A DNA stretch of 64,000 nucleotides from positions 186,001-250,000 of the forward strand of contig MU277693.1 in the NCBI GenBank assembly GCA_022385805.1, read 5' to 3'. The notes beneath the pieces were generated by a model. The model ran no database searches and was not told where the DNA came from. It worked only from the letters and a program-made list of their open reading frames with translations. How positions within the stretch are numbered: the stretch's first letter is position 1; every line of letters starts with the position of its first letter. Positions 23,805 through 35,200 of this stretch are shown piece by piece. The stretch is from Pilatotrama ljubarskyi (lineage: Eukaryota; Basidiomycota; Agaricomycetes; Polyporales; Polyporaceae). The translations under genes and the position numbers were made by a program.

Positions 23805-24313
23805 ACAGTCTGTCCCACACAAGCGTTTATCCTCCAGTAATCCCAACGCCATCCTCTTCAGGTGCGAAGAAACATACAGGATCATAGCACGTCCTTGAAG
23901 TGATCCAGGCTACGACAACCCATCTGCCTTCAGATCCGCGTACCGTCGACTCCATATGTCATGGGTTAATATGGACATATACGACGAACAATAGAGCCAT
24001 GGACTTCCATAGCCGATGGTATTTCGTATTCCGCATGACCGGACGCCCGCGTTGGCTGCCGGTTACACTCTTCTTCATCTTAGCCACCCGTTCGCACACA
24101 ACCACTAGCCGCCCGTGCTAGCCACCTATTTAACTACTCACCGCCCAGCTCTCAAGCCAACAACCACCGAGTTCCTGCCCCTGGCTCCAGTCCCTTCACA
24201 AAGCTCAATAAGGTTCGTCCAGTGACCCTCAGACTGTTCATCCATTACTATTCCTAATCCTACCGGATGACCCGCTGTCGAATGGCACCTTAGCCACACT
24301 ATCCACATCAGCC
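23805..24313. promoter_or_regulatory. Presumed promoter and 5' leader of copy C
   Basis: About 510 bp. It includes TATTTAA at about 24128-24134 and CT/AC-rich sequence leading to the ATG at 24314. A similar TATTTAA precedes copy D at about 30190. The resemblance is suggestive only. Confidence 0.4.
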
Positions 24314-25063
24314 ATGGCTATCTTCTCGCTCAACAAGAAGGCCTCCAAGCCTGCCGCTCCCCGCCGCGAAGTCAAATTTGCACCCACCGAAGCTCCGAAG
24401 CTCGCCCCCAGGGACCCCCGTACTGCACTCGCCCTCGACTATCGCGTTCCATCGCCCTTCCCCACCGTTCGCCCGGTATGCCAGACCGGAGTCGGAGGCA
24501 AGTCTGGCCTTTCTTCTTCATCGCCCAAATGGCGCCCGACGGCCCGCCGCGCTCGCCCGTTGCTCGTGAAGAAGGGAACGCCCGGCGTCATCGAGTCCTC
24601 GGGCGAGGGCAGTTCAACCGAAGCAGAGGCTCGTAGCGTTCGCCGCAAGACCGCGAGGCCATACTACTTTAGCCGCAAAGCGCGCTACGTCCGCCGTCAG
24701 GCTTTCCAGGTAAACGATCGATCATTCTCTGAGGTCGGGGCGGACCGCTGAACTTTATCGTCGAGTAGCCTGGAGACCGCGTCTTGGTCAATGATTTCGA
24801 GGGCATCCGTTCCTTCTGGCGCCACGGCGTCATTGCGAGCTTCCAAGCATATCCGCCACAGCGAGAGGCCAGTCTTTCATCTGATGAAGAGCTTGTCGTG
24901 TATTGACGGCACTTGCTGCTACTTATAGATGCCCGAGTCACCTCTCGCGTTGTACGCCGTCACGTTCGAAGTGGGTGATGAGAAGAGGACGAAGTACTTC
25001 AACCCTAGGGCCTGCGGCATTCTCTATGACACCCTCCTTTCCACGACGGCCTCCAAACAGTAA
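24314..25063 (+). CDS. Small protein of the local paralogous family, copy C
   Basis: Exons 24314-24709, 24769-24867 and 24929-25063 give 209 residues; all junctions are phase 0. The N-terminal 130 residues are basic and probably disordered (MAIFSLNKKASKPAAPRREV, then RPLLVKKGTPG). The core is split by introns exactly as in copy D: PGDRVLVNDFEG, then WRHGVIASFQ in exon 2 (99 bases), and LYAVTFEVGDEKRTKYFNPR, then CGILYDTLLS in exon 3. The second intron (24868-24928) begins GC rather than GT; no GT donor nearby keeps the frame, so this is a likely GC-AG intron. The highly basic N terminus would suit a nucleic-acid-associated or nuclear protein, but this is inference. Closest local relative is copy D. 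Confidence 0.8.
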
Positions 25064-25916
25064 CTTGACGATGACAGCGAGAGCGAGGCCGCAGGTCGAA
25101 GAATCCGGGCGTGACCAACATTTTGTACACTATTATGACTCTATACACTGTATCTCGGATTCCGTGTTTCCACTATGCCAAATACGCCTATGTTGCCTAT
25201 GTACTCCTTCCCCACCGAACATGATGATCGCGGCCTTCCTTGTCACACCGCTTAGCTCCAATCTGCTCCATTTCCGCTGGCTCTTCTGGACATGGAATAC
25301 CGTGGCCCTCCAGCGAAGATGTAGCATGATATGCGAAGCGAGGCTTCAAGTCCTTGAGATTGGTGCCGCTATTTCAACGAGGACTCAAGTCTGCAAGCGA
25401 AGACATCCCTCTCCCCCATACGCGGGCAGTCACGAACCGAACTTGCGCAGGTGCCAACCATGGAATTGGTAACAACGCTGCGGTGAGTGCACCGTCGAAC
25501 CATCTTGAACGCCTGCCTTTTCGGGACAGTGGCTGATTCCGAACAAGTGCTGGGCGATTTGTGCTGTAATCACTGAGATCTTCACATCTCGCGAACATAC
25601 GCATGTGTAATCAGCCAGTTTCACGCTTTCATATCCAAATGCTCTCAATAGACGTTGTGCAACACTGCTCTATCGTCTCTTCCCAGGTATCCTCGTTCTT
25701 TCTTGTCTTGCATGTCTCAATTTTACAAGGCGACTGCCCGCCCAGTCGGCGCGAAGTGGCAAGTACATATGCGAGGAAGATAGGATAGCGACGACAACGA
25801 CCGACAGCCTGGCGGGGGCTGCGCTTCGAGGACCCCAGCCACCGTGTTCTCTGCAGCAATACGGAGCATAGTAGTCATAGAGCATAAAAGCCCAAGCCCG
25901 GCTAGAAGAGGACTGC
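25064..25916. other. Convergent intergenic region between copy C and eS17
   Basis: About 850 bp between convergent gene ends. It should hold the two 3' untranslated regions. No further gene, repeat or family core is recognised. Confidence 0.45.
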
Positions 25917-26627
25917 TCACGAGCGGCCAGCACCGGGGACGGTGCGGCGCTCCCTGCGAGGACCCCGCTCGGGTTGCTGGAGCGCGACCTGGACGACGGA
26001 GTGGGGGATGGAGTCGAAGTTGAGGGAGTGGAGGAGATCCTGTAAAACATCGTGCGTAAGCCTCCGTATGGCAGGTAGCGGCACCGAGCAGGACAACGCA
26101 CCTTGGTGTCGGGGTCGATCTCGAGGGGGTTGGCGGTGGGGTCGAGAGCGGAGACCTCGGGGACGTAGTTGTCCTTGCGCTCGCGCTCCTCCTCCTGGAG
26201 CTTGAAGGAAATGCCACGGACGGGGCCGCGCTGGATGCGCTTCATCAAGTGGGTCGTGAAGCCGGCGATCTTGTTCCGGAGGCGCTTCGAGGGCACAACA
26301 GCCTGCACAGATGCATGAGTCGAGAGGACTTGGGTCTAGGCTGCGTGAGGTATACGCACGACTTCATCGATGATGCGCTTGTTCGTGTGGAAATCGAGAG
26401 TGAGACGGGGGTAGCTAGAGCGCACCGGTATCAGCTCCAGCCCTGACCCGAGATATCCTCCATTGCTGCTTGGTGCAAGTTTGTCTGCTCCGGGGAAGAC
26501 ACTCACTACTTCTCGATGAGCACACGGGAGGCCCTTTTGGTGGTTTTCGTGCGAACGCGACCCTGAGCGTGGACAAAAGGACGTCAGCGTATCGTCCAGC
26601 ATTCCAGCATAGGTTCGGTCTGACCAT
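25917..26627 (-). CDS. rps17: 40S ribosomal protein eS17 (S17)
   Basis: Structural protein of the small ribosomal subunit head. Exons on the minus strand: 26625-26627 (only the ATG), 26507-26562, 26360-26414, 26102-26302 and 25917-26039; 145 residues. The sequence reads [77 protein letters not shown] and [19 protein letters not shown], all standard for eS17, followed by a less conserved tail ([14 protein letters not shown]). The intron directly after the start codon is typical of fungal ribosomal protein genes. Divergent from uS8, so both ribosomal genes share one 420 bp promoter region. Confidence 0.97.
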
Positions 26628-27049
26628 GGTGGCAGTTGAGGAGGATGTCGGCGGGCTTGAGCTTGATGTAGACGACGGCGAGCTAGACTGGACGACAGGG
26701 CGGGATTGGGCCGGCGTCTGCCGGGTGGCTGGTGCAGAACTGTACAGGACCACCTCAAACAAGCGCCCGTCAGGAAATGTGCAAGTAGACGCTCGGACAC
26801 TGAAGCAGGTCTACTCACCGCCGCCGCCGCACCTCAAGACTCCGCCCAAGGTGAATTATGCTCTCTGATTCTCTCATGGCCGGCCGCAGACAGCGCTTGA
26901 CGATTTCTCTTTCACCGGCTTGCACCGTGATCCAGCTCGTCTTGACTCGCGCTTTCTGTAGCACGACACTCGGACGAGCATCGACCCTTACTTACACCCG
27001 CCTTCCGTTCTCGTAGCCGCCCCTCCTTCTCGGCCCCTCCTTGCCCGCC
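26628..27049. promoter_or_regulatory. Shared divergent promoter of rps17 and rps22
   Basis: The 422 bp between two ribosomal protein starts. A pyrimidine-rich tract (about 27017-27049) leads directly into the uS8 ATG, as is common for translation-machinery genes. Co-regulation of the two genes is inferred from the arrangement; no specific factor site is claimed. Confidence 0.6.
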
Positions 27050-27830
27050 ATGGTCCGCGTCTCTGTCCTCAATGACTGCCTGGTGCGTACGACTGATTGT
27101 GTGTGCAGGGAGCCCGCTGATTGTGTATGCAGAACAACATCGTCAACGCCGAGCGCCGCGGCAAGCGCCAGGTTCTCGTGCGCCCTTCGTCGAAGGTCAT
27201 TGTCAAGTTCTTGAGCGTGATGCAGCGTCATGGTGAGTGTCCCATGCGAATGTTGCTGGTTATGATTGCCTTTCGTTACGTACGCGCAAACTCGGAGTGA
27301 TAACTACGATCGACGAGGTCTCGCCTCCACCCGCCCCTCGTTTTAACGCTCCGAAAAATCAATATCACTCTCGAAACCATTACAGTACCTGTCCCTTCAT
27401 TCCACGGATCTGGTACTCACTGTAGAGTGTACATTCTTCGTATCCTACATCCCGTCTTCATGTGTTTGGGATATACCACTATCCGGTGCTGACCGAGACT
27501 TCTCACTCTAGGTTACATTGGCGAGTTCGAGATCGTCGATGACCATCGTTCAGGCAAGATTGTCATCCAGCTCAACGGCCGCTTGAACAAGACCGGTGTC
27601 ATCTCGCCCCGTTACAACGTTCAGGTCAACCAGATCGAGTCGTGGGTCAACTTGCTTCTCCCTGCTCGTGGCTTCGGTATCATCATCCTGGTACGTTTCT
27701 TGTCGTCAACGAAGCCGATGAGTAAGACTGACTCGCGGGTATCATCTAGACGACGTCGTCGGGCATCCTCGACCACGAGGAGGCACGTCGCAAGAACGTT
27801 GGTGGCAAGCTTCTGGGCTACGTCTACTAG
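27050..27830 (+). CDS. rps22: 40S ribosomal protein uS8 (S22/S15A)
   Basis: Small-subunit protein that binds the central domain of 18S rRNA. Exons 27050-27082, 27133-27232, 27512-27690 and 27750-27830 give 130 residues, the expected length. The sequence reads [89 protein letters not shown] and, at the end, [18 protein letters not shown], matching the family throughout. The 279 bp second intron is long for this window and could hold a regulatory element or small RNA, though none is evident. Confidence 0.97.
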
Positions 27831-27996
27831 ATGTACATGTATGTTCTATGCTCTCTGTAGGTTTACCTATCCACAAAAATGAGCGGGCCGTCTGGGGGCC
27901 TTCATGCGCAGCATAACTATCTGTTGGTCTGAAACTCAGGGCAAGCGTACGTCTCGCCTTGATACTGAGTACCGGTAGTACAAGACATCAGTTTCT

Positions 27997-28704
27997 GTGG
28001 CTACACCGCAGGAGGCCCCTCGACCGCGGGTCAGGAGGCGAAGAGACAAAGAGAACGGGTCTGTCGAGGAGGCCGGTGAGGAGCCGATTCCGAGTGCAGG
28101 ACCCATTTACAGCGATTGCGGCAGCAAGAAGCATCGGGGGAAGCAGTCACCATCCAGTCGAAGGACGAAGACTTCGACCGAGATGCTTCCTTCGAACCCA
28201 CATCAGCCTCATCCTACTGGCAGCAGAAATGGGCGAGAGACGGTCAAGCATGACATACTGGAAGCGACCCTATGCTCTCCGGACGGCGACGGAACAGATG
28301 ACGAGGCGCACGAGGGCCACATACTAGAGCTGTCTGAGCCTGAAACCGTGCTGGCGAACCCCGTCGCCCACGGATGTACTTCCGGGTATGTTACTGCGCA
28401 GCCATTTTTGGTGTCGCCGTTGAGTACTGAACAGGCGTGACAGGAAGGGGTGCTCGTGAGGATGTGTACTCTTGGAAGGCATAAGCGGCCCACTTGGCAA
28501 TATGGGAGGATAGCACCGTTCGATCAGCACCCCGTGTCAGCGTTCGCATGCGAGGAAGTGCAAGTGGTGAGCTCAGATTCTAGGGGTGATGATCATCGCA
28601 AGTCACTTCTGAACGCGATACAGGGGTGAATATTCTACGGCTATCAGGTTCTATCGGCCATGGATGGAACCCCGCTGGGGTACTTCGCGCCAGCGTTCGG
28701 CTAG
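27997..28704 (+). pseudogene. Degenerate copy E of the local small-protein family
   Basis: The conserved core can be read but not as one open frame. Bases 28344-28385 encode a basic end-of-exon-1 segment (PRRPRMYFR) in a frame with a stop at 28341-28343. A 58 bp GT-AG intron (28386-28443) leads to an exon 2 of 41 codons, EGVLVRMCTLGRHKRPTWQY then GRIAPFDQHP, which fits the core. After another intron (28567 to about 28620) exon 3 would give FYGYQVLSAMDGTPLGYFAP and stop at 28702-28704, but a TGA is the second codon of that exon. No ATG opens the upstream frame. A frameshift plus an in-frame stop make this a probable pseudogene; unusual splicing is the alternative. Confidence 0.6.
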
Positions 28705-30422
28705 TTGCTGTCAGCGACCTCGTAGTACGCATACTCGCGATGAGGTAAGTGGTGCGCAATTGGTCATATTCACGGTATCTGATACCGAATGTGCTCCAGT
28801 CCGTGCCCAGTCCCCAATACGGCGCTCCTAGGTAAACCTGACGGTAGATGCGTGCGGGGCCACTTGCCCCCAATTCCGACGATGTCTTGCACAGGCGAGG
28901 ACGTACCATACGAGCTGCCAGAAATAATATAATCGGACGCTGTAAGATCAGTCCATAATATACGGCACCATAGTATACGGCAGCCTGCTCTTGTGCTCGC
29001 ACTATAGTAGCGACATCAATACGGGCGCGTGGCGTCGTACCTCTTCTGACCATCACAACGCCCACATCGAACTACGACGCCTTCCATTCCGGGAATGGCA
29101 CTGCATGCGTTGGTCGTGTCAGAATCAAGAGACGCACTGACTCGGAGGGATCGTCGTTTCCGGGCGTTCGCTGCTTCGCATATTGACGACATCATCTCTC
29201 GCGATAACAAGAGTATCGTAGCCACCTGAGGAGTCTCTGCATCGGTCTTGGGGAACCCTTTGAATGCCACGTCACGTTCCACTCGTAGTGTATGCGCAAA
29301 CTTGTTGCTATCGCCTCACCAACCTCTCCGTCTAGTACAGCGATTGCTGCGCCTCGCTCCTGGCTGGTGGTGCACAAACCCACTCCCACCGAACTTGAGA
29401 ACCGCACGTGAACCCCTCAAACCGAGGGTATGTATCATGGGGCGCCAAGAACACAAACTCAATGCAGCAGTGCACTGGCTGTGCTGGATGTCTGTCTACG
29501 CTGCAAGTCCTCATGCAGTGAGCGTATGAAACTCCTTCCACATTACCTCTACTGCAACTCTGTGCCAGGATTCAACTTTCTGCGACCCAACTACTTGATG
29601 CCGCTTGAACTCGCGCCCAGACTCGATTAACGCTTCCCCCACTCTCGTCGCACGAGACAGACACAGAACTCTGGAAATGACTTGGCCGGTTTCGTGGGAT
29701 GTCTCTGGGAGACTCTCCTCCTCTATGGCTGTCAAGTCGACATGATACGGCAGGCGACTTGTGCATAATCTTGGCGAGTCGGTTTACCGTACCTTCGGTC
29801 ACTGGCCTTCACCCTCCTTGGCGCGACGGAACAACATCAGTTTCGTTAGATTTCCAGTAGAACGCCCCTGCTTTCCAGCCTCCTAGAGGGGCTGTTGATG
29901 CGATATGGTTTTGGAGGGACGCCGCCCGTGATTTTCTATCCGATAGCGGTGTGTACAGGTGCGTCCAGAACCGCTTCATCATCTTACCAGCGCGACATAG
30001 AGGCTATATTGGAGGGCAGCAGCCGTTGACGACAGCCAGCAGATATCGCGAGAGCATACTGCCGGCGGCATGCTCATTCAAGCCCAGCGCATGGACAACC
30101 CAATATTCTCGACCACATCAGTCCAGCGGGGCGGAGGGAGAACAATGGACTTCGCTCGTCCTTTAGCCATACGTCCGGCGCACTCCGCACTATTTAAGGG
30201 TAGCACAACTTGGCGCCCACCCTCATCCTCATCCTCTTCCTAGCCATCATCCGCCAAAGTGACCTGAGCCACCGGTCGCGGTAATCCTTTGGCCAGCCTT
30301 CTGCACTATAAGCACTACTTGCCGACTATCCTCAAGCCCAGAGCATTTTATACAGGAAAGGTCGGCCATCATAATCGCCTGCATTGCGGCTCCGGGCTCA
30401 CGCTTTGGTTTAGCCACATACA
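28705..30422. other. Intergenic region between copies E and D
   Basis: About 1.7 kb. Minus-strand frames at 28580-29065 and 29016-29282 are open for 88-161 codons but show no known motif and no family core. TATTTAAGG at about 30190 may be a TATA-like element for copy D. Nothing else recognised. Confidence 0.4.
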
Positions 30423-31180
30423 ATGGTGACCCCGCCGACGCAGACACCCGGGTTCACAGCTGCATCTTCTTGCATGGCTGATACTGCCACTCCGTGCCAT
30501 GCCAAGGAGCCGTTCGCTCCCATTACTCTGAATGTCCCCATTGAAGGCCCGTCATCGATCCCGTCGCCCGGCAAGGTGTCTCACGCCGTCGTCGGAGGCC
30601 AATGTCGTATCATCAAACCGCTTCCCAAGCTGCGTACTACACAGCCGCCCACTCGTCCGTTGCTACTTAAGGCGGGGAGGCCCGGTGCCGTAGCGTCAGC
30701 GCGCCAGGGCGAGCCCAGCGACGAAGTGATCCTGTACAGGCGTACCACGCGGCACAAGTCGCACTTCGATGAGGAATCCCGCTACATTCCCCGCTTTGTC
30801 TACGAGGTGCGACCCGCCCTCTTGTCTCGGTCCTGCCTCCCGAGCTAACGTGGTGCGCGGGACAGGCAGGTGACCGCGTCCTAGTCAATGATTGCGAGGG
30901 AACTCGCCCCGTTTGGCGTCACGGTGTGATCGCTGACTTCAAGGAATGGCCTCCGGTCTTTGAGGTGGGTGCTTCCTCTTGGTAAAGGAGCGCCGCACGC
31001 AGAGAGCTGACCCGGGCACACTAGTCGAACGGGTATCTGAAGCTCTACGCTGTGACTTACACATTGCTATCGGGAGTCGAGACCACCCTATACTTCAGCC
31101 CCAGGGGGTGTTGTATCCTCTACGACAGACTCCTATCCGACCTGGAGAACGGGACGCCGGAGCAATTGTTGATGCGTTGA
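30423..31180 (+). CDS. Small protein of the local paralogous family, copy D
   Basis: Exons 30423-30806, 30866-30964 and 31025-31180 give 212 residues; both introns (59 and 60 bp) are phase 0 and GT-AG. The N-terminal exon aligns with copy C over its last part (VVGGQ, PKLRTTQPPTRPLLLKAGRPG-type segment, RYIPRFVYE before the intron). Exon 2 is 99 bases, as in copy C: AGDRVLVNDCEGTRPVWRHG then VIADF. Exon 3: YLKLYAVTYT, TTLYFSPRGCCILYDRLLSD, with a short tail ending QLLMR. A later Met (MADTATP) is an alternative start. No known domain is recognised; the shared core may be an SH3/Tudor-like fold (inference). Confidence 0.8.
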
Positions 31181-31707
31181 ATGCAAGTCACAGGTCTGGC
31201 ATTCATGTATGGCACATGCGACACTGCACGACTACTGTAATGTTAGCTGTATTGGATTCGGGCAGGATATTTCAGCTATTCGCATGAGAAGAATCGACTC
31301 TGCTTTGCCATCGCGCCAGCAGTGAGGTTGATTGCTGCGATTTTGTCACGGACATTCGCGCCTGAGGGACACTTCTCAGTAAGCACCTTGGAAGACTGTT
31401 CCTTGCTCAGCGTGCTTGATGCAGGAATCTGAGGATGTCGTGCACGGCACTGCACGGCAATCTCGAAGTCAACTTGAACACTTGCCATATACGAGGTGCT
31501 CCGAGCAAAAAAGCGAAGCAGTGCGAGCGCCGCGTCGATAGCGCGATGAACGTCGGACGCTCGGCTTTAGAAAGGAGTATTGTACAGTGTAGGTGTATGC
31601 GAAGATATGCATGAGTTAGGTGGGCCGATAACTACGCAAGAATCCGAGTCCATATAGGTATGAGAGGCCGAACGCACGACGATGATACTGATATGAAGAC
31701 TCCACAC
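31181..31707. other. Convergent intergenic spacer between copy D and Ku80
   Basis: About 530 bp separating convergent genes. No gene or structured element seen. Confidence 0.45.
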
Positions 31708-34700
31708 CTAATCCTGGATGAACTGGACACCGCACAAGTCAGGTTGCGAAGGTTGGCTGGAGGCGCAAGGAGGTACTCTTACCTGCTGAGCCTCGCTCTC
31801 CAAAACAGCAGACCTGCCGCCGGCCTTGGCAGCCTCGGGTTGGCTGATGAAGCTGAGCGGCCGTCCGATTCCCTTGACCTTGTCCCAGAATTCCCTGTTG
31901 CCTGGCTTGGACTCCAGACAAGTCTCTTTGAGTTCGCGGATGAAGCTGTGGGCGGGTAATATGAGCGACCACAAGAGCACAATTCAGCTTGGGGAACTCA
32001 CGTGTTCCATGCGTCAATCTCGTCCTCCTGCGTCCCATCGACATGAGCATACGGCGGCGAGAGATGCAGGAAGTACGCACCTCCAGCGAGACTTTCCGCA
32101 GCTCATGCATGCACTGAATCATCTCGTCATACCTCCGCGATGCGAACGGCCTCGTGACGACCTCCTTGATGACGAAGGCCAGGTCTTCCACAGCCTTTGT
32201 CACCACATCTCCCCTCTCAATGTTCTTTTTGAAGTCGTCGAGCGGGTACGTGAAACCGATGATCCGCCCAGGCGCCCTATTCCTATCTACTCTCGGGTCT
32301 GGGGACATCGACCGTGCTGGCGTGGGCAGAGGGCCGGCCTGTTCTCGCTCCCGGGGCTTCCGCGCAGCGTTCAGGAGCTCTTCCTCAATGTCGTCCTCTG
32401 GCTCAGTCTCGCTGCTGTCCGAGTCGTTCCCGACAGGCTTCTTCTGGGTGCGAGAAGGGCTCGTCTTCTGTGTCTGGCTGAAGGCGCGGGACTGGGTGGC
32501 ACGCTGCGTCGAGGGACCGGCCTGGCTCGCCTGCCGGTCCAACAGGAGCATGTCTTCGTCCTCGTCACGGGCACGGACGTGCTCATCCTTGCGCACGCGC
32601 GCAACCTTCTTCGGTACTGCATCCAGTATGAATATGAATATCAGTCGTTCACAAGAAGTACCGCAGTAGGGAACGTACCCTCGCGGACGTTGAATACACG
32701 TTTGCACTCTTCAATAGCCGCCTGAGCGCGCTTGAGAACCCGGCGTGGCGGCTCGAAGTATTTGAGGAGTTCTTCGTGAGGCGGGGGGAGAGGATGGGTG
32801 TTGAGGTCTTGCACGATCGCTGCATGGAACAGCGCCTGCTTCGTGCGGTGGATGGCGGGGTTGTATGACATGGTCGTGTCGAACCAGGGCAGGCGGTTCC
32901 TGCGGCTCTCGATGTCAGTGAACTCCGTGAAGTGAACCTGCGGTAGATCACGTACCCTTCTTCGTCTTTCTCCCCTGCGTCCATGAGATCCATGGCATCG
33001 ACGAAGCGCTCCATGGCATCCAGTTGCTCCTTTGTGGGAAGATAGGGGTGCTCTTTGACGACCTCTCCCTTCTTGTTGACGAGGTTCTCGAGCGACGCAA
33101 AGGGGAAGTTGCGGACGTCATCCGCAAAGGGCATCTGCACGGGCGCTGGTCAACCATCGTGAGCAAGGCACGGTATAAGCACACCAACCTGAACCCAGAG
33201 GAAGCAGTCAATCTCCTCGAAGATCGTCGGCCACAGCACCCCCATCCTCGGCTCGCCCTTATCAGTCTTGACCCACCGCGTGATCGCCAACACGTCCAGC
33301 TCGTTCATCGCCTGAACGACGCTCGACAGCGCCACCTGCTGCATCGGGCTCGCGGGGTCCGCCCATACGTAGTAGACCTCGCCCATCGCCATCTCGCGCC
33401 GGAAGTTCGCGCGGGGAAAGAAGCCGCAGACGTCCATGCCCCTCCGCACAGGCAGCTTCGGGAAGTCGTCCTCTGGCGCCGGGGCGAAGGACGCGCCGTA
33501 CTTGTAACCGCGCACGAGCTCCTCTTTCTCGACTTTGACAAGCCGCTTGTCGCGCTCTGCCTGCCCGTCTTCGGCGTCGCCATCAACTGACCGGGGCGCG
33601 CTGCCGCCACCGTCGCCCTTGACGGACCCGGCCTTGTCTTCCTCGATGTAGTACTCGCTGCGCATGTGCAGCTGGGCAAACACCGTCTTGTCCTCGGCCG
33701 CGTCGATGTCCATGCTGTCCCTCGCCGCCGCCTCTTCCTCGGCGGTTCGCTTGCGGCGGGCGAACTTTTTGAAGCTCTTGGGCCGCGCAAGGGCGGTGCA
33801 TTTGCTCGTCTTGATCATGATCTCCATGGCTTCCTCCGGGCGCGACTCCGTGTCGCCGATACGGAGGACACTACCCGTCATGGTAGACTTTACTTCGCGT
33901 ACATCGGGCCGGGATACTTCTTTCAGGACGTAGTCGCAGTTACCCACTACGCCATACTCCAGGCGGGAGACGAACTTCTGGTAGAACGCCTCATTGGCGC
34001 GCTATGAAAAGGTGAGCTCAGGCGCCGACGTAGCAGGGGGCGGTGGTATACCTTGATATCGCTCTTGTCTTCCTCTTGAAACTCCTCGTCGTCGAAGTCG
34101 ACACCTCTGCGCACTCGTTAGTAGCGTGCAAGAGACCTAGAAACTGAACATACACTATGGTGAGCTGGATGTTGAGGGAGTTCATTTTCTTCGCAGTCGC
34201 TTCCCAATCCTCGACTTCTATGGGGTTTTCGCCATCGGTCAGGATGCAGATCTTGCGTGTCCATGTCTTCTTGTTCCCAAGGTACCTATCTTGGGTCTCA
34301 ATGGCCACTATGAGCGCGTCGATAGCTACGGGACAAGGCTGAGTTCATATCTGAGAAGATGAGCCGTGTCTGTACGTACGATCTCCTGCTACGGTCGACG
34401 GCTCCAGCGCTTGGAGCTTCGCGAGGGTGCCAGCGTTGGGTTGTGCGATGGGCACGTATTCGGAGACATGCTCGTAGCCTCCGTTCTCCTCATTGATGAT
34501 ATTATTCGTCACTGTCGGGAGACGTCAGCGCATGTGGCAAGAAGGACAGGGGTTCCTTGCCTTCACTTCCGAAGAGGATGACGCCGCATTTGTCTGTTTT
34601 GCGACCGTTAAATATCTATGCAAGCCGCCCCAATCAGCATCGCCTCCACAAGGGTGAGCTTCGAGTCTTCAGTATAGACTTGCCATCTCTTGAATTTTAA

Positions 34701-34915
34701 GCATAACGTATTGAAGAGACCATTCAAGGTTCGTCATCTCTATGGTCTCCGTGTCCTTGCCATCCGGTCCGGCGACGCTGACCTGTCGCATCTTACCCAT
34801 GGAGGGTGAGATGTCGACTAGGAACATCGTTACGGTGTACTATGTCAGGAGAGTTCAGAGCTGCTCGGCCACATTAATTTCTCATGCTTACCCCTGCACG
34901 CTCTGCCGGCATCAT
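31708..34915 (-). CDS. ku80: Ku80 (ATP-dependent DNA helicase II subunit 2), non-homologous end joining
   Basis: Forms the Ku70/Ku80 ring that binds broken DNA ends and telomeres in the nucleus. The start at 34915 gives MMPAERAG, then after a 52 bp intron YTVTMFLVDISPSMGKMRQ, the N-terminal von Willebrand A-like domain with its usual opening. Central exons (about 33150-33950, minus) encode the Ku beta-barrel region (GYKYGASFAPAPEDDF, CGFFPRANF, GEVYYVWADP, RWVKTDKGEPRMGVLWP). The following exons give the C-terminal arm (SYNPAIHRTKQALFHAAIVQ). After a Ser-rich, acidic linker (DSDSSETEPEDDIEEELL) comes the helical C-terminal domain ending about GGRSAVLESEAQQFIQD and a stop at 31708-31710. The acidic domain (EEEAAARDSMDIDAAED) is fungal in style. 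At least eight short introns; not every junction was fixed. Divergent from the Sth1 gene. Confidence 0.93.
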
Positions 34916-35200
34916 GAACTGCGTCTGATGTCGTCGTAGTCGTGGCGGAAGCTGCGAATAAAGCGCGCCGCGGTCACCCCGCTTGAAGCTGCGCCACACG
35001 CGGGGGCGCGACGCGTCGGTGCACGTGACTGAGTGTTGAGAGGGCGCTTCTTCTGCTTAGTCATTTGCGGCGGTGCGACGGGTTTTGGGAGAGTCTCGAG
35101 TGTTTGTGCGAGACTGCCGGGACTGCCACAGTCGTATTCCACTCGTGCACGAGATCTGCGCGTCGCGCTCCCCGACCGCGTCCCCGCCGCCGCCCTCGGA
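34916..35200. promoter_or_regulatory. Shared divergent promoter of ku80 and the Sth1-type gene
   Basis: The 285 bp between two start codons on opposite strands. It must hold both promoters. No specific site is recognised. Confidence 0.5.

Noticed and set aside
28580..29282. Possible further family copy on the minus strand (GLGTDWSTFGIRYREYDQ)
   Set aside because: The GDxxL and YF parts of the core are missing and spacing does not fit, so it was not counted.
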